Shown here in pieces: positions 46,579-55,728 of a stretch of 64,000 nucleotides of DNA (position 1 is its first letter; each line of letters starts with the position of its first letter). Where the stretch lies: NCBI RefSeq assembly GCF_003667575.1, contig NZ_RCUY01000015.1, forward strand, positions 186,001 to 250,000, given 5' to 3'. The notes beneath the pieces were generated by a model. The model made no database searches and had not been told where the DNA came from. It saw only the letters and a program-made list of their open reading frames with translations. This DNA is from Mycetocola lacteus. GTDB lineage: Bacteria; Actinomycetota; Actinomycetes; Actinomycetales; Microbacteriaceae. A program made the position numbers and the translations under genes.

Positions 46579-46593
46579 ACCCCAAACGTACAT

Positions 46594-46603
46594 CTTGTAC
46601 AAG
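46594..46603. promoter_or_regulatory. Palindromic operator of the Phd-RelE module
   Basis: CTTGTACAAG, with a neighbouring GTACATC, lies 16 bp before the antitoxin start and is a plausible autoregulatory site. Confidence 0.5.
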
Positions 46604-46726
46604 TAAGTCACAATGCTGACCTGGCCCTTCACGGATGAGTCTCACCACCGCGGCACCCGAGTAGAGTGGTGGGGTTCGTCGCGGCCAGGCCGCCGCATTC
46701 CCCGCTTCACGTTTCGGAGACCAACG

Positions 46727-47776
46727 ATGTCCTCTCCCCTTACCCGTCCGAACCCGATTCCGCGTCGCCCGCTGCGTTTGGGCGTCCTGGGTGCCGCACG
46801 GATCGCCTCCCGCTCGCTGATCCCCGCCGCACAGGCCGCCGGCGATGTGCTGGTCGCCGTGGCCGCCCGCAACCCCCAGCGCGCCCGCGACTATGCGGCC
46901 GAACACGGGTTCCTCCGCGCCGAAAACGACTATGCGGCGCTGCTGCGCTCCCCAGACATCGAGGCCATCTACGTCCCGCTGGTGAACTCCGAGCACGCCG
47001 AATGGGCGGCCCGAGCCCTCGACGCGGGCAAGCACGTGCTGGTGGAGAAGCCGATCGCCGCCAACTCCGCCCAGCTGGAATCCCTCGCCGCACGAGCCTC
47101 CGGATCGGGCCTGGTCCTGGCCGAGGCGTTCCACTATGCGATGCACCCGCTCTGGCTACGCGTGCACGAGGTGCTGGCCTCGGGCGAACTGGGCCGGATT
47201 CAGAGTGTCACGATCCGCTCGGAGATCCCCGCCCCCGACGACGCCGACCCGCGCTGGAGCCTGGACCTCGCCGGTGGCAGCGTCATGGACGTGGGCTGCT
47301 ACGCCCTGCACGCCGCCGAAAATCTGGGTTCACACTTTGGTGGCTCCCCGCGCCTGATCGCCGCGACCGCACTGGGTCGCCCCGAGGATGCCGAGGTGGA
47401 TCGCTCGCTCACCGCCAACCTCACCTTCCCCGACGGCACCCCGATGCGCATCACCTCCTCAATGGACGCCGCGGACATGGAGTTCTCGCTGCGCATCGTC
47501 GGCAGCGCCGGAGTCCTGGAGGCTCCCGACTTTGTGCTGCCGCAGCTGGATGATCGCCTGCTGATCGGCCCGCTGGATGACCCGCGCACCGAGCACCTGG
47601 GCACTGTCCCCTCCTTCGACTATCAGCTGAGCGCCTTCCGGGCGGCCGTGCGCGGGCATGCGGCCTTCCCGGTGAGCGTGGCTGAATCCGTGCGCACCCT
47701 CGCCCTGATCGACGCCGCCTACCGAGCAGCCGGACTCGCCCCGCGCCCGGGCGACCCCGTGGGCGCGCGGGTCTAA
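46727..47776 (+). CDS. Gfo/Idh/MocA-family oxidoreductase
   Basis: A 349-residue NAD(P)-dependent sugar or polyol dehydrogenase. The N-terminal Rossmann fold is LRLGVLGAARIASRSLIPAA, and GKHVLVEKPIAANSAQLESLA carries the catalytic Lys of EKP. LDLAGGSVMDVGCYALHAAENL is the alpha/beta dehydrogenase domain. ATG at 46727 has CGGAGA upstream. It converges on the sugar ABC operon with a 4-bp gap, which suggests a shared substrate by proximity only. Confidence 0.88.
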   Translation: MSSPLTRPNPIPRRPLRLGVLGAARIASRSLIPAAQAAGDVLVAVAARNPQRARDYAAEHGFLRAENDYAALLRSPDIEAIYVPLVNSEHAEWAARALDAGKHVLVEKPIAANSAQLESLAARASGSGLVLAEAFHYAMHPLWLRVHEVLASGELGRIQSVTIRSEIPAPDDADPRWSLDLAGGSVMDVGCYALHAAENLGSHFGGSPRLIAATALGRPEDAEVDRSLTANLTFPDGTPMRITSSMDAADMEFSLRIVGSAGVLEAPDFVLPQLDDRLLIGPLDDPRTEHLGTVPSFDYQLSAFRAAVRGHAAFPVSVAESVRTLALIDAAYRAAGLAPRPGDPVGARV

Positions 47777-47780
47777 CCCG

Positions 47781-48674
47781 CTACTTCACCGCGCCCGAGG
47801 TCAGCCCGGCCACCAGGCCGCGCTGTAGGAACACCGCGGCGGCAAAGACCGGCGCAACCCCCACCAGGGAGGCAGCGGCGAGCTGGCCGAAGTCCTGGAC
47901 CTTATCGCCGAGCAGCAGCGAGAGGATCACCGGAACCGTCTGCGAGTCCGGTCCCTGGGTGAGGAACAGCGCCAGCAGGAACTCGTTGTAGTTGAGCACC
48001 GCGACCACCACGCCCACGGCGATCAGCGCCGGGGTCAGCAGCGGCAGCACCACCCGGAACAGGATGCGCAGCGTGCCCGCTCCATCAAGCGCCGCGGCCT
48101 CCTCGATCTCCAACGGAACCTTCTTCACAAACCCCTGCAGCAGGAACACTGCCAGGCCCGTATTGGCCAGCGCGTAGACGACCGCCAGCCCCACCAGCGT
48201 GTTGTTGAGCCCGAGGATGCGCAGCAGCGTGAACAGCGGAATCACCGCGACGATCGGCGGCAGCAGCCAGGGTGCCAGGATGCTCGCGGTCAGAGTCTTT
48301 CCCCCGGTCTGGTGTCGCACCATCGCCCAGGCCGCCGGCAGCGCGAACGCCAGCGTGATCAGTGCCCCGAAGCCCGCGGCGATCACCGAGTTGAGGATCG
48401 CCCGCGGCAGCCCCGAGGTGGTCAGCGCGGCCTCCCAGTTGCCCCAGGCCGGGGCCGAGGGCAGCAGGTGTCCGGCGGCCACATCCGCGCGCCCCATAAA
48501 CGAGAGCGAGAGGAGATACAGCAGGGGGATCAGGGTCAGCGCCAGGCTGATGCCCAGCACGGTCTTCGCCACCGGGAAGCGGCGGCCTGATGTCCGGCGG
48601 CCAGAGGTCCGGCGGCGCGCGGGGGTGCCCACGGGAGCGGCATCGGGCACGCGGGTGAGTGTCGTGCTAGTCAT
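47781..48674 (-). CDS. Sugar ABC transporter permease (MalG type)
   Basis: A 297-residue membrane protein with six segments and the EAA loop EIEEAAALDGAGTLRILFRVVLPLLTPALI, which contacts the ATPase. The N-terminus carries RRTSGRR repeats from a small DNA duplication. The ATG at 48674 has GGAGG upstream and overlaps the preceding permease gene by 8 bp, so they are coupled. Last gene of the three-gene operon. No ATPase is encoded. Confidence 0.9.
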   Translation of the reverse strand: MTSTTLTRVPDAAPVGTPARRRTSGRRTSGRRFPVAKTVLGISLALTLIPLLYLLSLSFMGRADVAAGHLLPSAPAWGNWEAALTTSGLPRAILNSVIAAGFGALITLAFALPAAWAMVRHQTGGKTLTASILAPWLLPPIVAVIPLFTLLRILGLNNTLVGLAVVYALANTGLAVFLLQGFVKKVPLEIEEAAALDGAGTLRILFRVVLPLLTPALIAVGVVVAVLNYNEFLLALFLTQGPDSQTVPVILSLLLGDKVQDFGQLAAASLVGVAPVFAAAVFLQRGLVAGLTSGAVK

Positions 48675-49803
48675 TGCCAAACCTCCGGGAAATCAGGATG
48701 ATCGGGGTCGTGATCACGGTGATGACCACGGCCAGGATCAGCGTCAGGGCGGCCGCCTGGCCCACATCCGAGTGCTGCAGGGCCGCCTGGTAGATCTGAT
48801 ACGCGGGCATCGTGGTGGCCTGGCCGGGCCCGCCCGAGGTCATCACATAGATCAGGTCAAAGACCTTGAAGGCCAACACCAGGCGCACCAGGAATGCGGC
48901 GGCGATGGTCGCGGCGATTGCCGGCAGGGTGATCTCCCGGAACAGCCGCCAGCCGTGCGCCCCATCGAGAGCGGCGGCCTCGGATACCTCGGGATCCCGA
49001 CCGAGCAGCGCGGCGAAAACCAGCAGCGCGATCAGCGGCGTCCACTCCCAGATGTCCGCGATGCCCACCCCGGCGAGCGCCAGGTCGGGATTGGCGAGGA
49101 TCGAGAGTGGTTCGCCCCGGTAGCCAAAGGTCCGCAGCAGGGTATCGATCAGGCCGCCCGAGGGGCTAAAGATCAGCTTCCACAGGATCCCGACCACCAC
49201 CGGCGGGGTGATCAGCGGCAGGAGCAGCAGGGTGCGCACCAGCGATCCGGCACGCACGGCCCCGGCGAGTGCCAGGGCCACGATCACGCCGAACACCACG
49301 CTGAGCACAGCGACGGCCAGCGCGTAGCCGACCGAGCGGATCAGCGAGCCGATCACATCGTGATCGGTGAGGGCCTGCACCACGTTGTCGCCGCCCACAA
49401 ACTCCTGGAACGGACGCCCGAGTGAGGATCGGCTAAACGCGGCGAGCAGGATAAACACCAGCGGGAACGCGCCCAGCACGATCACCGCGAGACTCGCCGG
49501 GGCCACCAGTCCCGCTCGCACCAGGCGGGCACGCGGACCGTCACCGGGCAGACGCGGGCGGGCCGGACGACGGTCGCGGGTGGGTCGACGGTCGCGGGCG
49601 GGCCGACCCGAGCGACGCGGGGAGGCGATCCGGGCTCCGGCACCCCGGGGACCGTCGGTCACGGAACCGGCGACTCCGGGGACCGGCCCCGCGGCCGTCC
49701 CGGCGCGGGCGGACTCCGTGTTGGTGTCCGCATCAGCAACGGCGGAAGCCGCCGACCCGGTTTCCGGGTCGACGGCGTCCAGCGTGGGGATGTTACTTCC
49801 CAA
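48667..49803 (-). CDS. Sugar ABC transporter permease (MalF type) with long N-terminal extension
   Basis: Residues from about 100 onward form a six-segment permease with EAA loop VSEAAALDGAHGWRLFREITLPAIAATI. The first 100 residues are Ala/Pro/Arg-rich and disordered (RRSGRPARDRRPTRDRRPAR). TTG at 49803 overlaps the binding-protein stop, but no good ribosome-binding site supports it, and a downstream GTG near the VTDGPRG stretch could be the real start. 378 residues from TTG. Middle gene of the operon. Confidence 0.82.
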   Translation of the reverse strand: MGSNIPTLDAVDPETGSAASAVADADTNTESARAGTAAGPVPGVAGSVTDGPRGAGARIASPRRSGRPARDRRPTRDRRPARPRLPGDGPRARLVRAGLVAPASLAVIVLGAFPLVFILLAAFSRSSLGRPFQEFVGGDNVVQALTDHDVIGSLIRSVGYALAVAVLSVVFGVIVALALAGAVRAGSLVRTLLLLPLITPPVVVGILWKLIFSPSGGLIDTLLRTFGYRGEPLSILANPDLALAGVGIADIWEWTPLIALLVFAALLGRDPEVSEAAALDGAHGWRLFREITLPAIAATIAAAFLVRLVLAFKVFDLIYVMTSGGPGQATTMPAYQIYQAALQHSDVGQAAALTLILAVVITVITTPIILISRRFGND

Positions 49804-51127
49804 GGAGGGACTCCCACTTGGTCTGCACTCGGTCAAGGGTTTCCTTGGCGGTGCCCCCGGTGCCGGCGAGCAGCTTGGCCAGCTCATCGGTCAGGGTCTG
49901 CGCAAGCTCGGTGGCCTTGGGGCCGGTGGGCCAGGCGAGGGCACCGTCGAGGGTCGCGCGGTTGACGCGCTGGATCTCCGGGTACTTCTCGCCGTAGGTG
50001 GCATCCTCGAGCGAGGACTTGCGGTTGGGGTCGATCCCGGTGGTGGGGATCGCGGTCAGCAGCGCGGCGTTGACCTTCTCCGAGGAGGCCCAGATGATGA
50101 AGTCTTCGGCGAGCTTGGTCTTCTTGGTGTTGGCGGCCACAACCCAGCTGAAGCCGGCCACCAGCGAGGCGCGCGACTTCTCGCCGGCCTTCTCGGTGGG
50201 CAGGAAGGTCACGCCCCACTTATCGGCGATCGCCGGGGTGTTCTGGGAGTTCACACCGGTATCGGTCCAGTTCTCAATGAAGCCCACCTTGCCCGAGTAC
50301 CAGGCGTTGTTGCCGGCGCCGAAGTCGGTTTCGGCCGGGGTCGGCAGGGCGAAGTTGTTGACGTCCACCAGGGCCTGGGCTGCCTTCACGGCCTCGGGCG
50401 AGTTGATGACCGGTTTGCCGTCCTTGTCCAGGAACTCCCCGCCGAAGCCGGCGAGACGGTTGGCGAAGCTGGCACCGAGGATCAGCGGCGACTTCTGACC
50501 GAAGACCGCGGCCCCGTAGGTGCCCGACTTGCCCTCGTTGGCCGTGATGGTCTTCACGTCTTCGAGGTACTCGTCCCAGGTGGCGGGGGGCTCGGTGATG
50601 TTGTTGCGAGCCAGGATGTCCTTGTTGTAGAAGAGCACGTGGGTGTCGCCGTCAAAGGGCAGACCGTAGCGCTTGCCATCCACCAGGGAGTAGGGGTCAT
50701 AGATCGAGGGGATGAAGTCGTCGGGCTTGATCTCGTCGGCACGGTCCTTGATCACGCCGGTGAGGTCCTTGATCGCCCCGTCCTGGGCGAGCGAGCCCAG
50801 CGAAACGTACCAGGGGGCGGCGGCGTCGATCGTGTTGGCCCCCGACTGCTGGTCGAGGGCGAGCTTGGACCCGATCTCGTCATAGGGCACGATGACCGGG
50901 TTGATCTTGACCCCGGTCTCCTTCTCATACTCGGTCTTCAGCCACTCGGCGGCACCCTTATGCGAGGAGATCAGCAGGACCGTGAGCGACTTATCGCCGG
51001 CCTGCGAGTTATCGTCGGCACTTGCACCGGCCGCGCACCCGCTCAGCGCGAGGGCGGCGACGCTCAGGCCGGCCACGAGACCGGTGACGCGGCCGAGGCG
51101 GCGGCGTGGGGTGGAGAAGAATGACAT
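49793..51127 (-). CDS. Sugar ABC transporter substrate-binding lipoprotein
   Basis: A 444-residue family 1 extracellular solute-binding protein. The lipobox LALSGCAAG has Cys31. The mature domain (LTVLLISSHKGAAEWLKTEYEKETGVKI, LPFDGDTHVLFYNKDILARN) fits oligosaccharide-binding proteins. ATG at 51127 is preferred because AAAGGAA precedes it. First gene of a three-gene operon with two permeases, next to a Gfo/Idh/MocA oxidoreductase. The ligand is unknown. Confidence 0.92.
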   Translation of the reverse strand: MSFFSTPRRRLGRVTGLVAGLSVAALALSGCAAGASADDNSQAGDKSLTVLLISSHKGAAEWLKTEYEKETGVKINPVIVPYDEIGSKLALDQQSGANTIDAAAPWYVSLGSLAQDGAIKDLTGVIKDRADEIKPDDFIPSIYDPYSLVDGKRYGLPFDGDTHVLFYNKDILARNNITEPPATWDEYLEDVKTITANEGKSGTYGAAVFGQKSPLILGASFANRLAGFGGEFLDKDGKPVINSPEAVKAAQALVDVNNFALPTPAETDFGAGNNAWYSGKVGFIENWTDTGVNSQNTPAIADKWGVTFLPTEKAGEKSRASLVAGFSWVVAANTKKTKLAEDFIIWASSEKVNAALLTAIPTTGIDPNRKSSLEDATYGEKYPEIQRVNRATLDGALAWPTGPKATELAQTLTDELAKLLAGTGGTAKETLDRVQTKWESLLGK

Positions 51128-51273
51128 GGGGTTCCTTTGGGCGGGGATGGCGGGGATTGTGGCAACCCGATTCGGGGCCTCTGAGTTGCGTTGCGTCACG
51201 CTAGCATCGGCCCTCCCTGGGCCGCGCCCACCCGCGTCATGTTCCGACGCGGCCGGTAACACTGCGTTATGTA

Positions 51274-51289
51274 AGCGACGCGCGTCGCT
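51274..51289. promoter_or_regulatory. Perfect 16-bp palindrome between SBP and LLM genes
   Basis: AGCGACGCGCGTCGCT lies in the 293-bp divergent region. A TAAC-ACTGC-GTTA inverted repeat is at 51257-51269. Either could be an operator. Confidence 0.4.
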
Positions 51290-51420
51290 CATTTCGCGCG
51301 CGCGGGAACGCGGGAGCGCGCGTGAATGTCCCCGTGTTACGAAAGCCGGGCGCCCACCCCGGCCGCGCTGTTAGCGTTCCCCCACGGCAGTTTTTCTCCC
51401 CACCGATCAAAGGATCCACC

Positions 51421-52875
51421 GTGTCCAAGCGCATCATCCTCAACGCCTTCGATATGGGCTGCGTCACGCACCAGGCCCCGGGCCTCTGGCGGCACCCGGA
51501 CAACCGGGCCGACACCTACAACACCCTGGAATACTGGACCAACCTCGCCCGGCTCCTGGAGCGCGGCAAGTTTGACGCGGTCTTCCTGGCCGATGTGCTG
51601 GGTGTCTACGATGTCTACCGCGACTCGGTCGCCCCCGCCCTGATCGATGCGGCACAGGTGCCGATGATCAACCCGGTGCTGCCGATCACCGCGATGGCCG
51701 CGGTCACCACCCACCTCGGTTTCGGGGTCACCGTGGCGCTCACCTATGAGCAGCCCTACAGCCTGGCTCGCACGTTCTCCTCGCTGGATCACCTGACCGG
51801 CGGCCGGATCGGCTGGAACGTGGTCACCAGCTACCTCAACTCCGCGGCGACCAACCTGGGCCTGGAAAAGCAGCTCAGCCACGATCAGCGCTATCAGCTG
51901 GCCGAGGAATTCCTCGACGTGACCTACAAGCTGTGGGAGGGCTCCTGGGAGGATGGCGCGGTGGTGCGCGACCGCGAATCCGGCGTCTTCACCGATCCCA
52001 CCAGGGTGCACCCGATCGATCACCGCGGCGAGCACTTCTCGGTGCCGGGCATCCACCTGGCCGAACCCTCGCCGCAGCGCAGCCCGGTGATCTTCCAGGC
52101 CGGCACCTCGAAGAGCGGAAAGTCCTTCTCCGCCCGGCACGCCGAGGCCGTGTTCCTCAACGGGGTGCGGCCCGAGATTACCCGCAAAAACGTCGACGAT
52201 ATTCGCGACCAGACCGAGGCCGCCGGACGCGACCGCAACGAGGTCAAGATCATCGTGCTGGCCACGATCATCACCGCCGAAACCGACGAGCTCGCCCAGG
52301 CCAAGTACGACGAGTACCGCTCGTACACCAGCGTCGAGGGCGCCCTGGCGCTCTACGGTGGCTGGTCGGGTCTCGACCTCTCGGGCTACGATCCCGATGT
52401 GCCGCTGGAATACGTGGACACCGATGCCGCCCGCTCGGCCCTGGCGATCTTCACCATCACCGATCCCGAGCGCCGCTGGACCCCGCGGGACATCGCCGAG
52501 TACCTGGGCATCGGCGGCATCGGCCCGGTGATCGTGGGCTCGCCCACCACCGTGGCCGACGAGCTGGAGCGCTGGATCGAGGTGGCCGATGTGGACGGAT
52601 TCAACCTCGCCTATGCGGTCACCCCGGGCAGCTTCGAGGACATCGTGGACCTGATCGTCCCCGAGCTGCAAAAGCGCGGCCGAGTCTGGAACGAGTACCC
52701 CGAGGGCACCCTGCGCGAACGCCTCGGCGGCGCCGGCCCCCACCTCCCCAGCACCCACCCGGGTGCCGCCTACCGTGGGGCCTTCACCGGCGCCCGGTCC
52801 GCCGCCGATGGCGACGCCTCGCGGGTCATCCCGCATATCGATTCGCTCCGCGATACCCCGAAGGACGCAGCATGA
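51421..52875 (+). CDS. FMN-dependent LLM-class monooxygenase (NtaA/SnaA/DmoA type)
   Basis: A 484-residue flavin monooxygenase that uses FMNH2 and O2. The TIM-barrel family signatures are RIILNAFDMGCVTHQAPGLW, GRIGWNVVTSYLNSAATNLGL, SPQRSPVIFQAGTSKSGKSFSARHAEAVFL and IVGSPTTVADELERWIE. The GTG at 51421 has AAAGGA upstream. Members attack organosulfur or chelate substrates such as dibenzothiophene sulfone, dimethyl sulfide or nitrilotriacetate. The downstream SfnB-like flavoprotein, coupled by ATGA, favours sulfur scavenging. A flavin reductase is not in the window. Confidence 0.88.
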   Translation: MSKRIILNAFDMGCVTHQAPGLWRHPDNRADTYNTLEYWTNLARLLERGKFDAVFLADVLGVYDVYRDSVAPALIDAAQVPMINPVLPITAMAAVTTHLGFGVTVALTYEQPYSLARTFSSLDHLTGGRIGWNVVTSYLNSAATNLGLEKQLSHDQRYQLAEEFLDVTYKLWEGSWEDGAVVRDRESGVFTDPTRVHPIDHRGEHFSVPGIHLAEPSPQRSPVIFQAGTSKSGKSFSARHAEAVFLNGVRPEITRKNVDDIRDQTEAAGRDRNEVKIIVLATIITAETDELAQAKYDEYRSYTSVEGALALYGGWSGLDLSGYDPDVPLEYVDTDAARSALAIFTITDPERRWTPRDIAEYLGIGGIGPVIVGSPTTVADELERWIEVADVDGFNLAYAVTPGSFEDIVDLIVPELQKRGRVWNEYPEGTLRERLGGAGPHLPSTHPGAAYRGAFTGARSAADGDASRVIPHIDSLRDTPKDAA

Positions 52876-54119
52876 CCACCACCGCAGAATCACCCGAAAC
52901 CACAACCGCGGCCGCCGCGCTCTCGCCCTGGCACGGCGTCGCCGATGCCGCCGAGCGCGCCCACTGGGAGGCCGTCGCCGCCGAGGTCGGCGCACGCCTG
53001 GGTACCGACGCGCTCGAACGCGACCGGGCCAACCTCGACCCGCATGCCGAGCTGAATCTGCTGCGCGAGGCCGGACTGATCAACCTGCTGCACCCGGCCG
53101 AGTTCGGCGGCGGCGGGGCGCACTGGTCCACCGCACTGCACGTGGTGCGGGTGCTGGCGCGCACCGACGCCTCGGTCGCCCAGGTGCTCGCCTACCACTA
53201 CATCAACGCCTCGAACATCGTGTTTTCGGCTGCCCCCGAGGCCCAGGAGGCGTGGTTCCGGGCAAGCATCGAGGGCAACTGGGTGTGGGGCGACTCGGTC
53301 AACCCGGTGGATCCGGCCCTCGAGGTGGTTCGCGAGGGTGATGGCTACCGACTGAACGGGCTCAAGCGCTTCTCGACCGGTGCCAGTGTCGGCGATGTGG
53401 TCCTGCTCAATGCCCGCATCACCGCGGGCGAGGACGCCGACCGCTTCCTCTACGCGGTCCTGGATCACGACCGCGAGGGCGTGGAATACCTGGGCGACTG
53501 GAACGCGCTCGGCCAGCGGCTGTCCGCCAGCGGGTCGGTGCGCTTTAACAACGTCCGGGTCGAGGCAGCCGACGTTCTGGGGCTGGACTCCCCCGAAGCC
53601 TTCGCCAGCCTGCTGACCCCGGGCATCCAGCTCGCGTTTGGCAACCTGTACCTGGGCATCGCCGAGGGGGCGCTGGCTCAGGGCACGCAGATCCTACGCA
53701 ACCGCCCCAACGCCTGGTTCCTCTCGGGGGCCGACACCTACCGCCACGACCCGTTTGTGCAGCGCACGGTGGGCGAATTTGTGGCGCAGATCGAGGCGGC
53801 CGACGCCCTCGCCGAGCGGGTGGGCATCCACTTCGACCGGGCGGCCGATCGCGGCGGCGACCTCACCTGGGAGGAGCGCGGCGAGCTGGCCATCGCGGTG
53901 GCCAAGCTCAAGGTGGTGACCGATGCCGTGGCCCTCGAGGTGACCCACCGAATCTTCGAGGTCACCGGTTCGTCCTCGGCCAACCAGCGGGTCGGGCTCG
54001 ATCTGCACTGGCGCAACGTGCGCACGCACTCGCTGCACGATCCGGTGGACTATAAGAAGCTTGAGGTGGGTGCACACCACATTAACGGTGAGTTCCAGCC
54101 GGTTTCGCTCTACACGTAG
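52872..54119 (+). CDS. SfnB-type sulfur-acquisition flavoprotein (acyl-CoA dehydrogenase fold)
   Basis: A 415-residue enzyme of the acyl-CoA dehydrogenase fold: N-terminal helices, the middle beta domain (GDYRLNGLKRFSTGASVGDVVLL-like segment, EYLGDWNALGQRLSASGSVRF), and a complete C-terminal helical domain to HWRNVRTHSLHDPVDYKKLE. SfnB proteins take part in dimethylsulfone/organosulfur use. ATGA overlap with the LLM gene shows coupling. The protein encoded at 5489-6325 is its internally deleted relative. A terminator follows. Confidence 0.88.
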   Translation: MTTTAESPETTTAAAALSPWHGVADAAERAHWEAVAAEVGARLGTDALERDRANLDPHAELNLLREAGLINLLHPAEFGGGGAHWSTALHVVRVLARTDASVAQVLAYHYINASNIVFSAAPEAQEAWFRASIEGNWVWGDSVNPVDPALEVVREGDGYRLNGLKRFSTGASVGDVVLLNARITAGEDADRFLYAVLDHDREGVEYLGDWNALGQRLSASGSVRFNNVRVEAADVLGLDSPEAFASLLTPGIQLAFGNLYLGIAEGALAQGTQILRNRPNAWFLSGADTYRHDPFVQRTVGEFVAQIEAADALAERVGIHFDRAADRGGDLTWEERGELAIAVAKLKVVTDAVALEVTHRIFEVTGSSSANQRVGLDLHWRNVRTHSLHDPVDYKKLEVGAHHINGEFQPVSLYT

Positions 54120-54136
54120 ACCACCCGGCAGCACCG

Positions 54137-54176
54137 GCCCTCGTCCTCGGGTTTTTCCCGAGGACGAGGGCTTTTT
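54137..54176 (+). terminator. Rho-independent terminator of the LLM-SfnB operon
   Basis: A perfect 15-bp stem GCCCTCGTCCTCGGG/CCCGAGGACGAGGGC with a T-loop is followed by TTTTT. Confidence 0.95.
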
Positions 54177-54232
54177 GTTGTGCCTGGTCGCGGAATTTGG
54201 GGAATTTGACCCCCGGATGCGGGTTTCCACTC

Positions 54233-54254
54233 GGTACAGACCACATCAATACCA
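54233..54254. promoter_or_regulatory. Putative GntR operator before the second ABC operon
   Basis: On the minus strand the site reads TGGTATTGATGTGGTCTGTACC. The AGTGGTATTGAT start and TGTACC end match sequence between the GntR and GH9 genes near 63169-63199. A DasR-like TGGTCT half-site is contained. It lies about 110 bp before the binding-protein start. Confidence 0.5.
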
Positions 54255-54363
54255 CTCTTGCCAAGTTAGAAACCACAGGCTATTGTTGGGCCAACGGTTC
54301 GGCCCCCAACCCGACCGTTCGATTTACGGCAGCACCGCCGTAACCGTCAGGAAGGATCCACCG

Positions 54364-55644
54364 ATGCATCGCTTCAGACAAGCAGGACTCGCCGTTCTCG
54401 TCACCACCGGCCTCGCGCTCACCGCCTGCTCCAGCGGCGGCGCCTCCGCCGGGGGCGGCGACGCCGACAGCATTACCCTGCAGACCATTTGGACCAGTGG
54501 TAATAGCCAGGGCACCGCCCTGCGCGACGCCATCAAGGAGTTCACCGCCGAGAGTGGGATCAAGGTCAAGATCCTGGAAAACGGCGAGGACCTCAACCAG
54601 GTCTACGAAACCTCCCTGCTCGCCGGCGATGAGGCCGACGTGCTGCTGGTGGGACTCCTGGAAAAGCAGCTCGACTGGGCCAAGAACGGCGCGGTCATCC
54701 CGGTCAACGACTACCTCAAGGACTGGGATCTCGGCGACGCGATCCCCCAGGCCGCGGTCGAGGCCTGGACCGACGATGAGGACAACGTCCGCGGGTTCCC
54801 CTACACCGGCTTCACCTGGCCCTGGTGGTACAACACCGACCTGCTGAAAAAGGCCGGCACCGAGGTCCCCAAGACCATCGACGAGCTCAAGGCCACGGCC
54901 GCCGCGCTGCGCGCCAGCGGCGTGGGTCCGGTGGCTACCGGTGGTAATGACTGGTCCGGTCAGAAGATCTTCCTGCAGATCCTGCAGACCTATATGGACG
55001 AGAAGGAGACCATCCAGGTCTTCGAAAAGGGTGGACTGTGCAAGTCCCCCAACGCAATGAAGGGTGTCGAGCTGTTCACCGAGCTGCGCGATGCCGGCGT
55101 CTTCGTGGACGGCGTCGAGGGACTCACCGCCGACCAGGCCCAGGCGCTCTACATGTCCGGGAAGGCCGCGATCGGGCCGATGGGCAGCTGGGCGTACCTG
55201 CACGCCGAGGAGCCCGTCGCCTCCGCCACCGAACTCGGCGGTTTCCCGGTCGCCTCGGGCGGCACCTTCACCAAGCCGAACGCCTACCGCGGCGACACCT
55301 CGGCCGGCTGGTGGGTCACCCCCAACGGCCAGAAGAAGGAGGCCGCGCTGAAGAAGCTGGTCGAGTTCATGTACAAGCCCTCGACCATTCAGATCATGGC
55401 CGATGCCGGCATTGTGATGGCCACCAGCACCAAGGTGGACACCTCCCACATCGACTCTCCGATCATCGCCCAGGCCAACGGCCCGCTGCTGGACTCGGTG
55501 GACTGGGCGGTCATGCCCGATGGGCACGTGCCCGGGGACGTCTCCAACCCCATGTATCGCGCCACCTCGGTGGCCTACACCAAGGGCAACGACGCCCAGG
55601 CCATCTGCGCGGCCGTCGATAACGTCTACGCCGCCGCGGGCTAA
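54364..55644 (+). CDS. ABC transporter substrate-binding lipoprotein (carbohydrate)
   Basis: A 426-residue family 1 solute-binding lipoprotein. Lipobox LALTACSSG with Cys22; mature region ITLQTIWTSGNSQGTALRDAIKEFTAESG, FPYTGFTWPWWYNTDLLKKAG, and GKAAIGPMGSWAYLHAEEP. ATG at 54364 has AGGAAGG upstream. It heads an operon with two permeases and a GH9 hydrolase, so its ligand is probably an oligosaccharide that the GH9 enzyme cleaves inside the cell (inference). Confidence 0.92.
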   Translation: MHRFRQAGLAVLVTTGLALTACSSGGASAGGGDADSITLQTIWTSGNSQGTALRDAIKEFTAESGIKVKILENGEDLNQVYETSLLAGDEADVLLVGLLEKQLDWAKNGAVIPVNDYLKDWDLGDAIPQAAVEAWTDDEDNVRGFPYTGFTWPWWYNTDLLKKAGTEVPKTIDELKATAAALRASGVGPVATGGNDWSGQKIFLQILQTYMDEKETIQVFEKGGLCKSPNAMKGVELFTELRDAGVFVDGVEGLTADQAQALYMSGKAAIGPMGSWAYLHAEEPVASATELGGFPVASGGTFTKPNAYRGDTSAGWWVTPNGQKKEAALKKLVEFMYKPSTIQIMADAGIVMATSTKVDTSHIDSPIIAQANGPLLDSVDWAVMPDGHVPGDVSNPMYRATSVAYTKGNDAQAICAAVDNVYAAAG

Positions 55645-55728
55645 GCCGCACACCGGTGGCGTCGGGAAATCCGGCGCCACCGGTTCTCGCCCCACACAAC
55701 GATTCAACCCTCAACGTTCGGAGCCACC

